Below are positions 52,731-61,458 of a stretch of 64,000 bases of DNA, piece by piece; the first letter of the stretch is position 1, and each line of letters starts with the position of its first letter. The translations under genes and the position numbers were made by a program. This DNA comes from Thalassobaculum_A sp040219215 (lineage in GTDB: Bacteria; Pseudomonadota; Alphaproteobacteria; Thalassobaculales; Thalassobaculaceae), in assembly GCF_040219215.1 (NCBI RefSeq), contig NZ_JAVJSX010000006.1, forward strand, positions 1-64,000, in the 5' to 3' direction. The notes beneath the pieces are model-generated. The model worked only from the letters and a program-made list of their open reading frames with translations. It ran no database searches and was not told the DNA's origin.

Positions 52731-53747
52731 ATGTCATGTACTGACCATCGAACCTGGTCGCGGTGCGTTCGGCAAGGCAGCGGTGTCCTTGCAGCCCTGC
52801 TGATTACCGTCGCAGTTGCGGGTTCGGCGTTTGCCGCCGACGTTCCGGCTTCCTGGCTGAAAGCATGGCCCAGCACCGATTTCAACCGCACGTCCATCAA
52901 TCTCGATGAGATCCAAAGCGGCGGGCCACCGAAAGACGGCATTCCCTCGATCGACAATCCCGTGTTCGTTTCGGTGGCCGAGGACGCCGGACTTGCCGAC
53001 GACGAGCCGGTGATCGGGCTGTCGATCGCCGGGGATGCGCGTGCCTACCCGCTGCAGATCCTGATCTGGCACGAGATCGCCAACGACGTTGTCGGCGGCG
53101 TTCCGGTCGCGGTGACCTATTGCCCGCTGTGCAACGCGGCGATCGTGTTCGACCGCCGGGTCGACGGCAGAACGCTGTCGTTCGGGACCACCGGAAAGCT
53201 CCGTCGCTCCGACCTGGTGATGTACGACCGCGAGACCGAGAGCTGGTGGCAGCAGTTCCTCGGCGAGGCCATTGTCGGCAAGATGACCGGCCAGAGTCTG
53301 CAAACGGTGCCCGCACGTCTGGAATCGTTCGCCCGGTTCCGCGCCCGCCATCCGGCTGGTCGGGTGCAGGTCCCGAACGATCGTTCCCTGCGGCCCTACG
53401 GCCGGAACCCTTATGTCGGCTACGACACCGCGGTGCAGCCCTTCCTGTTCGAAGGGGCGCTGCCGCCGGAAATCCCGGCCATGGCCTACGTGGTTGCCGT
53501 CGACGGCCAAGCCTGGCTTCTGGACCTGGTTCGACGCCAGCAGGAGCTCCGCAGCGGGGACCTGATCATCTCCTGGACACCGGGGAGCAGGTCCGCACTG
53601 GATACCGCCACCATCGCCGAGGGTCGCGACGTGGGCAATGTGGTCGTGCAGCGCGAGACCGCCACCGGATTGATCGATGTCCCCTACGACCTCACCTTTG
53701 CCTTCGTATTTCACGCGTTCCGGCCGGACGCTCCCATGCACCGCTGA
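52731..53747 (+). CDS. DUF3179 domain-containing exported protein
   Basis: A 338-residue protein of DUF3179 with a signal peptide (about 14-36, GVLAALLITVAVAGSAFA). The conserved core includes IGLSIAGDARAYPLQILIWHEI, the paired Cys in VTYCPLCNAAIVFDRR, and a later DLVMYDRETESWWQQFLGEAIVG. DUF3179 has no established function; the CPLC motif suggests a thiol or metal role. It follows the cytochrome c gene after 29 bases, suggesting one operon with the P460 protein. ATG 52731 is the start. Confidence 0.88.
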   Translation: MSCTDHRTWSRCVRQGSGVLAALLITVAVAGSAFAADVPASWLKAWPSTDFNRTSINLDEIQSGGPPKDGIPSIDNPVFVSVAEDAGLADDEPVIGLSIAGDARAYPLQILIWHEIANDVVGGVPVAVTYCPLCNAAIVFDRRVDGRTLSFGTTGKLRRSDLVMYDRETESWWQQFLGEAIVGKMTGQSLQTVPARLESFARFRARHPAGRVQVPNDRSLRPYGRNPYVGYDTAVQPFLFEGALPPEIPAMAYVVAVDGQAWLLDLVRRQQELRSGDLIISWTPGSRSALDTATIAEGRDVGNVVVQRETATGLIDVPYDLTFAFVFHAFRPDAPMHR

Positions 53748-53864
53748 GGGACCGGCTGGTGGAGGCGCCGACAGGCAGGGCGTCCCGGGGCTGCGGCACC
53801 TGACAACGCTCGGGCCGGCCGTTAACGTGCCGATCGATCAATTGGTTGGCGCGAAGGTCATGGG

Positions 53865-54353
53865 ATGAACCGACGGGCGACACTGGACAACTTCGACCGC
53901 AAGCTCCTGGCGCTGTACCAGGAGAACGCCCGGCTCACCGCGGACGAGCTGGGCGAGCGGGTCGGGCTGTCGGCGTCAGCCTGCCATCGCCGGCTGAAGC
54001 GCCTGCGCGGCGCGGGCGTGATCGAAGCGGAGATCGCGGTGGTTTCGCCGGAGGCTGCCGGACGTTCGCTGACCATGATCGTCGAGGTGTCGCTCGAGCG
54101 CGAGCATCCGCACATCGTGGATGCCTTCAAGAAGTCGATGCGCGCCACCCCGGAGGTGATGCAGTGCTACTACGTCACCGGCGATGCCGATTTCATCATC
54201 ATCCTGACGGCCCGCGACATGAAGAGTTACGAACGCTTCACCCAGCGCTTCTTCTTCGACAACCCGCAGGTCCAGCGGTTCCGCACCTTCGTGGTGATGG
54301 ACCGCACCAAGGTCGGCCTCGGCGTGCCGATGGATGACGACGACCAAGCTTAG
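53865..54353 (+). CDS. Lrp/AsnC family transcriptional regulator
   Basis: A 162-residue Lrp/AsnC regulator: N-terminal HTH (LDNFDRKLLALYQENARLTADELGERV and SASACHRRLKRL) and C-terminal RAM/effector domain (VMQCYYVTGDADFIIILTARD). Lrp-type proteins sense amino acids and often control nearby transport or catabolic genes. It is convergent with the liv transport operon (31 bases between stops), which it may control. ATG 53865 is used. Confidence 0.94.
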   Translation: MNRRATLDNFDRKLLALYQENARLTADELGERVGLSASACHRRLKRLRGAGVIEAEIAVVSPEAAGRSLTMIVEVSLEREHPHIVDAFKKSMRATPEVMQCYYVTGDADFIIILTARDMKSYERFTQRFFFDNPQVQRFRTFVVMDRTKVGLGVPMDDDDQA

Positions 54354-54383
54354 CGATCCAATCCGCTCGACGCCATTTCCCGC

Positions 54384-55253
54384 TCAACCGCCGAGGAACA
54401 GGCGGCCGACCTCCGGGTTCTTCAGCAGGTCGTCGCCCTTGCCGGCCAGCGCGGTCTCGCCCGACACCAGGACATAGCCGACATCGGCGAATTCCAGGCC
54501 CTTCTTGGCGTTCTGCTCGACCATCACGATGGTCTTGCCGTCGACGCGCTGCAGGTCGTCCAGGATCTCGAACACCATGTCGATGAAGCGCGGCTCCAGG
54601 CCGATCGACGGCTCGTCCACCAGCAGGATCTCGGGGTTCATCACCAGGGCCCGGCTGATCTCCAGCAGCCGCCGCTCGCCGCCGGACAGCACGCCCGCCG
54701 GCTTGTTGCGGCGCTGTGCCAGCCGGTCGTACTTGGCGAACACCTGCTCGGTGGCTTCCTTCGCCTCGTCGACGGTGTCCTTCAGGAACCCCCCCATCAG
54801 CAGGTTCTCTTCCACCGTCATTCCCGGGAACACCGACTTATCCTGCAGGATGTACGCGATGCCGGCCTCTTTCAGCTTCTGCTGCGCGCTGAGATAGGTG
54901 ACATCGGCGCCCCCGACGGTGATCGATCCGGAGAAGATGTTGGTGAACCCGAAGATCGAGTGCAGGACCGTCGACTTTCCGGCGCCGTTCGGCCCGATCA
55001 GGCACAGCGACTGGCCCTTGCCGACCTGCAGGTCGAAATCGTGCAGGATCTCCATCTTGCCGTAGCCGGCCCGCAGCGACTTGATCGTCAGGAACGGATC
55101 GCCGTCGACCAGGGCCCCCAAGGCCTCGACCGTCGGCCGTTCATCGGAGATCGCCTGAGCCTGCCGGACCACGTCCTCGACCGAGATGACCGTCGAGACG
55201 TCACCGCTGCCATAGCCGCGGACGGTTTCGCTTGCCGGGGTTTGATCGCTCAT
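54384..55253 (-). CDS. livF: ABC transporter ATP-binding protein, branched-chain amino-acid type (LivF)
   Basis: A 289-residue ABC ATPase, with Walker A GPNGAGKSTVLHSIF, signature LSGGERRLLEISRALV and Walker B ILLVDEPSIGLEP. The LivF order after LivG and the MVEQNAKKGLEFADVGYVL tail identify it. Unlike typical LivF (about 235 residues) it has an N-terminal extension of about 50 residues (TVISVEDVVRQAQAI) before the ABC core. ATG 55253 overlaps the livG stop (ATGA). Function: branched-chain or related amino acid or amide import with LivGHMK. Confidence 0.94.
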   Translation of the reverse strand: MSDQTPASETVRGYGSGDVSTVISVEDVVRQAQAISDERPTVEALGALVDGDPFLTIKSLRAGYGKMEILHDFDLQVGKGQSLCLIGPNGAGKSTVLHSIFGFTNIFSGSITVGGADVTYLSAQQKLKEAGIAYILQDKSVFPGMTVEENLLMGGFLKDTVDEAKEATEQVFAKYDRLAQRRNKPAGVLSGGERRLLEISRALVMNPEILLVDEPSIGLEPRFIDMVFEILDDLQRVDGKTIVMVEQNAKKGLEFADVGYVLVSGETALAGKGDDLLKNPEVGRLFLGG

Positions 55254-56017
55254 CAATGGGCTCCCAGGTAGGCGTCAATCACGCGGCGGTCGTTCTGGAT
55301 GTCCTCGGGCGTGCCGGTGGCCAGCAACTGGCCGTGCGCCAGGCAGGAGATCTGTTCGGCCAGGTTCATGATCACCCGCATGTTGTGCTCGATCACGAAC
55401 AGGGTCACCCCGAACTCCTGGTTCGCCCGCTTGAGGCGGTCGATCAGCCCGTTGATAAGGGTCGGGTTGATTCCGGCGGTCGGCTCGTCGAGCAGCAGAA
55501 CCTTGGGCTCGTTCATCAGCGCCATCGCAAACTCCAGCAGCTTCTGCTGGCCGAAGCTGAGTTCGCCGGAGGTGAGCTTGCGCTTGGAGTACAGGCCGAC
55601 GAACTCCAGCAGGTGCTCGGCACGCTCAACCGTCGCCGCATCCTTGGCCGACTTGAACACGCCGGCCAGCCCACCGCCACCGCGGTGCGAGACCGAGATG
55701 ACCATGTTCTCGACGCAGTTCATCTTCTTGTAGATGCGGGTCTGCTGGAAGGTCCGCAGCATGCCGAGCCGGGCGATCTCCGGCACCCGCAGGGTGGATA
55801 TCTCCCGGCCCTCGAAGGCGATCGAGCCTTCGTCGATCGGGTGATAGCCGACGATCGAGTTGAACAGGGTGGTCTTGCCCGACCCGTTCGGACCGATCAG
55901 TCCGGTGATCCGACCTTCCGGCACCTTCAGCGAGATGTCCTTGTTGGCAATGACGCCGCCATAGGCCTTGGAGACGCCCTTGAGCTCGATCTGGATCTTG
56001 GTTCCGTTGGCGCTCAT
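55253..56017 (-). CDS. livG: ABC transporter ATP-binding protein, branched-chain amino-acid type (LivG)
   Basis: A 254-residue ABC ATPase with Walker A GPNGSGKTTLFNSI, signature LSFGQQKLLEFAMALM and Walker B VLLLDEPTAGINP. The LivG-specific insert MLRTFQQTRIYKKMNCVENM is present. ATG 56017 overlaps the livM stop by four bases (ATGA). It is translationally linked to the livM upstream and livF downstream. The signature reads SFGQ, usual in LivG. Confidence 0.95.
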   Translation of the reverse strand: MSANGTKIQIELKGVSKAYGGVIANKDISLKVPEGRITGLIGPNGSGKTTLFNSIVGYHPIDEGSIAFEGREISTLRVPEIARLGMLRTFQQTRIYKKMNCVENMVISVSHRGGGGLAGVFKSAKDAATVERAEHLLEFVGLYSKRKLTSGELSFGQQKLLEFAMALMNEPKVLLLDEPTAGINPTLINGLIDRLKRANQEFGVTLFVIEHNMRVIMNLAEQISCLAHGQLLATGTPEDIQNDRRVIDAYLGAH

Positions 56018-57069
56018 CCGGCGGCCTCCGCACTTGTCTCTGCCGGTTCACGATCGACGGAAACGCCGAACAGCCGGGGCCACTTGTCCTGAGCCCAGCC
56101 GAGGATTCCCTGCTGGAAGTAGACGATGTTGATGATGATGATCGCGCCGAGCGCCACCCACTGCCAGCCGAGCAGATAGGTCCAGGTCCATTCCTTGACC
56201 ACGTGGAACAGGATCGCTCCCAGCACTGGCCCCCACAGCGTGCCCTTGCCGCCGACCAGCGCCATGGCCACCATGAAGATGCCGAAGGTCGTGGTCGGGA
56301 ACGCGACTTCCAGCGGTTCGATGAAGCCCGACATGTTGCCGAACACCGCCCCGCCCATGCCCATGAAGAACGCCGACGCCACCCAGGTGACCACCTTGTA
56401 GCGGGTGGTCTGGATGCCCATCGCCTCGGCCTTGTCCTCGTCGTCGCGGATCGCGTTGATCGCGAGCCCGAACTGGGTGGAGTACAGCCAGCGGCAGAAC
56501 AGGTGGGAGGCCAGGGCCAGAAGCCCCAGCAGGATGTACCAGACGAGCGAGCCCTGACCGGCGATGCCGGGATAGACCGGCATCGAGATGCCGCCACCGC
56601 CGCCAACATATTCCCAGCCGCTGACCAGTTCGGCCACGGCAACCGCCAGGCCGAGCGTCCCGATCGCGAAGTACGGCCCGCGCAGACCCAGCATGAACGG
56701 CCCGACGATGATCGCGAACACCGTCGAAACCACACCGCCGGCCACGATCCCGAGGCCCAGGCCGGTGAAGTACTGGGTGTCGGTGAACTCGACGACGATC
56801 GCGCCGAAAGCCGACGTGTACTCGGCGACGTCATAGACCACCCCGATCTGCACGACCGCAGAGGCGTACATGCCGAGCCCGAAGAAAATGACGTTGCCGA
56901 GCGAATTGTAGCCCATCTGGCCACCGGTCATGTCCCAGGTGACGGCCATCAGGACCATGAGCCACATCACCGCGATCTGCGATGTGTAGTTGGGGAACAG
57001 CACTGGTGCGACGAACGCGAACGCGATGAGCGCCGCGTAGATCGAGAAGTCGAGCTTGCGCGCGCTCAT
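56014..57069 (-). CDS. livM: Branched-chain amino-acid type ABC permease (LivM)
   Basis: A 351-residue membrane protein with about nine to ten helices. LivM hallmarks are NLGYNSLGNVIFFGLGMYASA-type segment (MGYNSLGNVIFFGLG), LGLRGPYFAIGTLGLAVA, and the cytoplasmic loop NAIRDDEDKAEAMGIQTTRYKV that contacts the ATPase. ATG 57069 overlaps the livH stop (ATGA); longer frames antisense to livH are rejected. Function: inner-membrane permease subunit paired with LivH. Confidence 0.95.
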   Translation of the reverse strand: MSARKLDFSIYAALIAFAFVAPVLFPNYTSQIAVMWLMVLMAVTWDMTGGQMGYNSLGNVIFFGLGMYASAVVQIGVVYDVAEYTSAFGAIVVEFTDTQYFTGLGLGIVAGGVVSTVFAIIVGPFMLGLRGPYFAIGTLGLAVAVAELVSGWEYVGGGGGISMPVYPGIAGQGSLVWYILLGLLALASHLFCRWLYSTQFGLAINAIRDDEDKAEAMGIQTTRYKVVTWVASAFFMGMGGAVFGNMSGFIEPLEVAFPTTTFGIFMVAMALVGGKGTLWGPVLGAILFHVVKEWTWTYLLGWQWVALGAIIIINIVYFQQGILGWAQDKWPRLFGVSVDREPAETSAEAAG

Positions 57070-57965
57070 CGGACCACCTGCCTTACACGGTAGGATTGGG
57101 CGAGCCGGTACATCAGGACGAACACCAGCATGATGACCACGGCCGCAACCGCGAACTCCGCGCCGAACACGAACCCGGACACGTTCTCCCACATGCCGAG
57201 CCCGAAGCCGGCGATGATGACGCCCGGCAGATTGCCGAGCCCGGCCGCCGTCACGATGATGAATGCCCGGATCGAATACACGATGCCGTAGTAGGGCTGG
57301 ATCACCCAGATCATCGCTACCAGGACCCCCGCCGCTCCGCAGATCGAGGCGTTCAGCGCGTAGGTGAAGGCATAGACGTGATCGGTGTTCACGCCGAGCA
57401 CGCGGGCCGCGCGGGCGTCCTGCGCCGTTGCTCGGATCGCCTGTCCCATGCGCGACCGCTTCATGAACACGATGATCGCGGCGGCCAGCACCCCGGCGAG
57501 CAGGAGGCTGTAGAGCCGGATGTTCTGAATGATGATGAAGCTGCCAAGCTCCATGTTGCCAAAGCCGGCCTCGGCAACCTTCACTTCAGGCCCATAGATC
57601 AGGTTCAGCACCTGCTGGATCAACAGGCTGAGTCCGAAGGTGGCGAGAAGCGACGTGAACATGTCGCGATCGACGACCCGCCGGATGATCAGCACGTAGA
57701 TCAGCCACCCAAGCCCGAACATCAGGACGATCGCGGCAGGCAGCGCGACGATCGGATGAAACCCCCAGAGCGTGGCCTGGTACGAGATGTACCCGCCGAG
57801 GATGACCATGTCGCCCTGGGCCAGGTTCTTGACGTTCATCACGCCCCAGACAAGGGCCAGCCCGTAGGCGACCAGCGCAAAGATCGCGCCGATGAACAGG
57901 CCCTGGAGCAGCAGGTCGACCCCAATGATTGGCGCCTGCCAAAGGAGGGACAGATTGTCGAGCAT
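57066..57965 (-). CDS. livH: Branched-chain amino-acid type ABC permease (LivH)
   Basis: A 299-residue permease with about eight helices. ALVAYGLALVWGVMNVKNLAQGDMVILGGYISY near the N-terminus and the EAA-like loop AIRATAQDARAARVLGVNTD, with AFTYALNASICGAAGVL following, are LivH features. ATG 57965 is preferred because the upstream extension of 11 residues is not conserved. The 143-base gap to livK contains a strong hairpin. Confidence 0.94.
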   Translation of the reverse strand: MLDNLSLLWQAPIIGVDLLLQGLFIGAIFALVAYGLALVWGVMNVKNLAQGDMVILGGYISYQATLWGFHPIVALPAAIVLMFGLGWLIYVLIIRRVVDRDMFTSLLATFGLSLLIQQVLNLIYGPEVKVAEAGFGNMELGSFIIIQNIRLYSLLLAGVLAAAIIVFMKRSRMGQAIRATAQDARAARVLGVNTDHVYAFTYALNASICGAAGVLVAMIWVIQPYYGIVYSIRAFIIVTAAGLGNLPGVIIAGFGLGMWENVSGFVFGAEFAVAAVVIMLVFVLMYRLAQSYRVRQVVR

Positions 57966-58061
57966 CCGGTGGTCCTTACGTCGAGTATGGCCCGCCATCG
58001 CGCCGGCGTGGCCTCCAGCAGCGCGGCCGTCGACGAAACGGCGATGCTGCGAAACGGCGAA

Positions 58062-58087
58062 CGGCGGGAGGCATCAACCTCCCGCCG
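58062..58087 (-). terminator. Strong intercistronic hairpin between livK and livH
   Basis: CGGCGGGAGG (58062-58071) pairs perfectly with CCTCCCGCCG (58078-58087) over 10 bp with a six-base loop, just after the livK stop on the minus strand and before livH. No T-run follows in the minus direction. Such hairpins often protect the binding-protein mRNA and partly stop transcription, giving more binding protein than permease. Inference from position. Confidence 0.6.
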
Positions 58088-58108
58088 CTGTGTCTGCTAT
58101 CCGACTCG

Positions 58109-59359
58109 TCAGTTCTTCGGCTGACGCGGATAACGCAACTCGGATGACGCCCACTTGGAGGGCGCGACCACGTTGTATTCGCCGTCCTGGATCTGGCGCA
58201 GCACCATCGGCTTGGCGATGTTGTTGCCCGCTTCCGAGAACTTGATGGCGCCGTAGAAGGTCTTCATGTCGGTGGCGGCCAGCGCGTCGCGCAGGTCCTC
58301 GGTGTCCGCGGACTTGGCCCGGCCGAAGGCATCGGCCCAGACCATCACCGCGGCCGTCGCCTGCGCCGTCTGGTACGGGACCGTGGTGTATTCCGGATAG
58401 GCCTTCTTGAACGCCGCATCATACTCCGCGGCGGTGCCCATCAGCGGATCCGAGTAGCTCAGCGTCTCCGCCCACTGCGTCGGGCAGAGCAGCCCCTCGG
58501 AGGCATCAGCCCCGAACTTGCCGACCACGTCCGCTGCTTCGCAGTGGGTCATGGCGATCATCGGCGTGTCGATCTTCAGTTCCTGGATCTGGCGTGCCGC
58601 CGTGGCAGCACCCTTGGAGTGGCCCGACACCACCAGCAGATCCGGCTTCAACGCCTTCACCTTGGTGAGCGTGGACGTCATGTCCGACAGGTCGCGGGGC
58701 AGCTTGTCGTCGATGACGATCTTCATGCCGAGCTTTTCGGCGTCGTCAACCACGCCGGCCCGCACATCGAGCGAGAACGGGTCGTTCTCGAAGGCCATGG
58801 CGATCTTGACGTCCGACGCCTTCTTGCCCTGCTGCACGGCCACTTCGCCGGCCAGCGCAATCGAACTGGCGAGATACTGCTCGGAGGTCGACAGCACCGC
58901 GAACATGTAGCGATAGCCCTGCGTGAACAGCGACCGCGATGCACCCTCGGCCTCGACCATCGGGATCTTGTACTTCTCCGTCACCGGCGCGATCGCCTTG
59001 GTCAGGCCCGACGAGTACGGTCCAAGCATGTACTTGATGCCGTCCTGATTGATCAGGCGCTCCGCCAGCTGCGCGCCGCGCGCCGGGGTCGACTCGTCGT
59101 CGTAGTACTGAACCTTGAGCTTGTACGACTTGCCGCCGACCGTCACGCCACCGTTGTCGTTGATCTTCTTGACCGCAAATTCGTAGCCCTTCTGGGCGTG
59201 AATGCCGTTGGTCGCATATTTGCCGGTCAGCGAGATTGCCGCGCCCAGAATAATGGTGTCGCCGTCGATCTTGGCGTTCGCCGCCGAGGCCATGCCGAGT
59301 GCCGCGATACCCGCGACCGCCGACGTCAGAACACGCACGCTTTTGCGTGATACGAACAT
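58109..59359 (-). CDS. livK: Branched-chain amino-acid type ABC substrate-binding protein (LivK)
   Basis: A 416-residue periplasmic binding protein with a Sec signal peptide (about 1-29, VLTSAVAGIAALGMASAANA) and a typical family I fold: ILGAAISLTGKYATNG, KKINDNGGVTVGG, PYSSGLTKAIAPVTEKY and EAEGASRSLFTQGYRYMF. GGGAGGACTTC precedes the ATG at 59359. It is likely the first gene of livKHMGF. The substrate (branched-chain amino acid, amide or other) cannot be fixed. The 188-base region upstream contains the operon promoter; no clear sigma54 site was found. Confidence 0.93.
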   Translation of the reverse strand: MFVSRKSVRVLTSAVAGIAALGMASAANAKIDGDTIILGAAISLTGKYATNGIHAQKGYEFAVKKINDNGGVTVGGKSYKLKVQYYDDESTPARGAQLAERLINQDGIKYMLGPYSSGLTKAIAPVTEKYKIPMVEAEGASRSLFTQGYRYMFAVLSTSEQYLASSIALAGEVAVQQGKKASDVKIAMAFENDPFSLDVRAGVVDDAEKLGMKIVIDDKLPRDLSDMTSTLTKVKALKPDLLVVSGHSKGAATAARQIQELKIDTPMIAMTHCEAADVVGKFGADASEGLLCPTQWAETLSYSDPLMGTAAEYDAAFKKAYPEYTTVPYQTAQATAAVMVWADAFGRAKSADTEDLRDALAATDMKTFYGAIKFSEAGNNIAKPMVLRQIQDGEYNVVAPSKWASSELRYPRQPKN

Positions 59360-59547
59360 GAAGTCCTCCCTTCGTTCCCTGTGGCATTCCCGGCCGAACA
59401 GACAGCCGGATGCACGCTGCCGCGCTTTACGCGGTCTTGTCGGACGAACGGTAGGTAATCCTCACGGCTAAGGAAAGGGCCTTTTTTAGATTCCCATGGT
59501 GCGGTGCAATATTCGCGAACGTTCCCCATGCCCGCTTAGATCGAGGA

Positions 59548-60387
59548 TCAGTCTAATCCGAACCCTTTCGAGGCAAGAAACCGAGCGAGCTGCTTTCGCT
59601 GCGGGGTCGCATACTGTCGAGCCTTGTCTTCGGACCATCCGTAGAATCCCGCGGTACCATATTCCTTGGTCATCCGCTGTTTCTCGGGCGGAGTAGCGAA
59701 CCGGGAGTCGCGGCGACGGTCGTACCCGTCGATCTCGGCCATCAGGTTGCCGTCGTCGTAACGGTCCGTGTGCACCGTGACGGCCGGCGGCAGCCGCAGG
59801 CTGACCCAGCCGTTCTGCGCCGGCCAGCCGAGCCCCATGCCGGCGAGCGGAAAGACGTTGTCCGGCAGTCCAAGCAGATCGGACACCTCCTCGATGCGGT
59901 CACGGATCACGCTGATCGGACAGCAGCCAAGCCCCACCGCTTCGGCCGATCGGATGAAGGTCGCCAGGACGATACCGGCGTCGACCGCGCAGTTCAGGAA
60001 CGAGTCCAGATGGCCGTTCGGATACGGCTTGCCCCGAGCCTCGGAAATCCGGCGGATCCGGCGGTTGTCACCGCAGAACACCAGCATCGCCGGCGCGCCC
60101 GGCACCCAGTCCTGGCTGGCTACCAATGCGTTCATTTTCGCCCGCACGTCGGGGTCTTTCACGACGATCACGGAACATTGCTGCAGGTCCGATTTCGCCG
60201 GGGCCGAGAATGCCGCCGCCAGGACTACGCGCAGCAGTTCGTCTGAAACCGGGTCCGGCTTGAACCGTCGATGGCTGCGGTGGCGCAGGATTGCCGCCAG
60301 TTCGCCGTCCGCCGGCATGTCGCGGCCGTCCTCGGTTGTCAGACCGAAACGGTCCTCGATCAGGTCGGCGATTGTCTTGTCGGTCAT
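59548..60387 (-). CDS. Nitroreductase family protein
   Basis: A 279-residue FMN-dependent nitroreductase-type protein. Conserved elements are ILRHRSHRRFKPDPV (FMN-binding start), AFSAPAKSDLQQCSVIVV, LVFCGDNRR and GLGWPAQNGWVSLRLP. It is of the NfsA/FRP-like group rather than NfnB, from the region around SDLLGLPDNVFPLAGMGLG. GGAGG precedes the ATG at 60387. It lies 70 bases after the LysR gene on the same strand, so co-expression is possible. Confidence 0.9.
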   Translation of the reverse strand: MTDKTIADLIEDRFGLTTEDGRDMPADGELAAILRHRSHRRFKPDPVSDELLRVVLAAAFSAPAKSDLQQCSVIVVKDPDVRAKMNALVASQDWVPGAPAMLVFCGDNRRIRRISEARGKPYPNGHLDSFLNCAVDAGIVLATFIRSAEAVGLGCCPISVIRDRIEEVSDLLGLPDNVFPLAGMGLGWPAQNGWVSLRLPPAVTVHTDRYDDGNLMAEIDGYDRRRDSRFATPPEKQRMTKEYGTAGFYGWSEDKARQYATPQRKQLARFLASKGFGLD

Positions 60388-60457
60388 GGGGTCCTCCGGT
60401 GCGGTCGGCGGCAATCCTCGCCGATGACGATTGCAGGCGCCAGTCACCAAGGACGAC

Positions 60458-61375
60458 TCACCGCTGCGGCCGAAAGCCGCCGACGGTATGGACCATCAGA
60501 TCGCGGACGATCCGTTCACCGGGATCGCTGTCCACGGTGGGGCTCCAGGCCATCGAGACATCGAATTCCGGCGACTCGAAGGGCAGCTGCGTCATCGTCA
60601 ACCCTGGCTCGTTCGCGAGCGCTGCCGCCAGATACTGCGGGACTGTCACCATGTACCCGGTCCCGCGCAGGACGTATGGGACCACCGCAAAGTTCGACAC
60701 CGACAGCCTGACGTCGCGCGCCACACCCTGCTGCTCCAACGTCTCGTCCACATACCCGATCAGGTCGCCGGCAAAGGTGACAAGAGCGTGCTCTCCGGCG
60801 CAATAGTCGGCGAGCGTGGCAACCTCGGCGTTCCGGTTGTCCATGACGAGGCGATATCCGACACGACTGATCGTCCGGGTCTTAGCGGCCGCCGGAAGCT
60901 TGTCGAGATACCCGACGACCAGCGACACGTCCCGTCGATCCAGCATCTCGCCCGCGGCCATGTAGTTGGCCTGCTGCACCACCAGCCGGGCGTTCGGCAT
61001 CCGCTCGGTGAAAGACGCCAGGAACTGCGGCAGGAACGCCATCTGCAGATCGTCGGACATCCCGATCCTGAACGTCCGGTCAGTGGACCGGGGATCGAAC
61101 GCCCGCGAAGACACCAGGGAACTGTCGATCCGTTCCAGGGCTGGAGCAATCTCGGCATAGAAGGCCTTGGCCCATTCGGTCGGTTCCATCCGACGGCCGG
61201 ACCGAACGAACAGAGCATCGCCGAGTTCGGAACGGAGCCGGGCAAGCGCGTGCGAAACCGCCGGCTGGCCGATGGACAGGCTTCGGGCGGCCCGGGTCAG
61301 GCTGCGCTCGCGCATGACCAGCGCGAAAACCCGCAACAGGTTGAGATCCAGATTCGTTAAATTATTTCTATTCAT
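60458..61375 (-). CDS. LysR family transcriptional regulator
   Basis: A 305-residue LysR-type regulator: N-terminal HTH (NLDLNLLRVFALVMRERSLTRAARSL, QPAVSHALARLRSELGDALF) and a C-terminal effector-binding domain from about residue 90 (FRIGMSDDLQMAFLPQFL). The layout resembles NodD/NahR-like members. ATG 61375 follows a GGAAA element; ATGs at 61384 and 61393 are alternatives. It is divergent from the carboxymuconolactone-decarboxylase-like gene, whose control region holds a LysR-type dyad. Confidence 0.92.
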   Translation of the reverse strand: MNRNNLTNLDLNLLRVFALVMRERSLTRAARSLSIGQPAVSHALARLRSELGDALFVRSGRRMEPTEWAKAFYAEIAPALERIDSSLVSSRAFDPRSTDRTFRIGMSDDLQMAFLPQFLASFTERMPNARLVVQQANYMAAGEMLDRRDVSLVVGYLDKLPAAAKTRTISRVGYRLVMDNRNAEVATLADYCAGEHALVTFAGDLIGYVDETLEQQGVARDVRLSVSNFAVVPYVLRGTGYMVTVPQYLAAALANEPGLTMTQLPFESPEFDVSMAWSPTVDSDPGERIVRDLMVHTVGGFRPQR

Positions 61376-61396
61376 AATTTCCATTATTCTCATCGA

Positions 61397-61413
61397 TTTG
61401 AATGATGATCAAA
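61397..61413. promoter_or_regulatory. LysR-type operator candidate
   Basis: TTTGA (61397-61401) and TCAAA (61409-61413) form a perfect dyad with a seven-base spacer in the 83-base divergent region between the LysR gene and the gene at 61459. LysR regulators bind T-N11-A-like dyads in just this position to control the divergent gene and themselves. Confidence 0.45.
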
Positions 61414-61458
61414 CCAATGGCATTGGTCCCCCATTGCGCTCGGATCAGGGAGATACCC

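Noticed and set aside
59360..59547. Possible sigma54 promoter or NtrC site before livK
   Set aside because: GCACC-type repeats occur near 59500, but the GG-N10-GC pattern of a sigma54 promoter is not met, and no paired NtrC halves were found.
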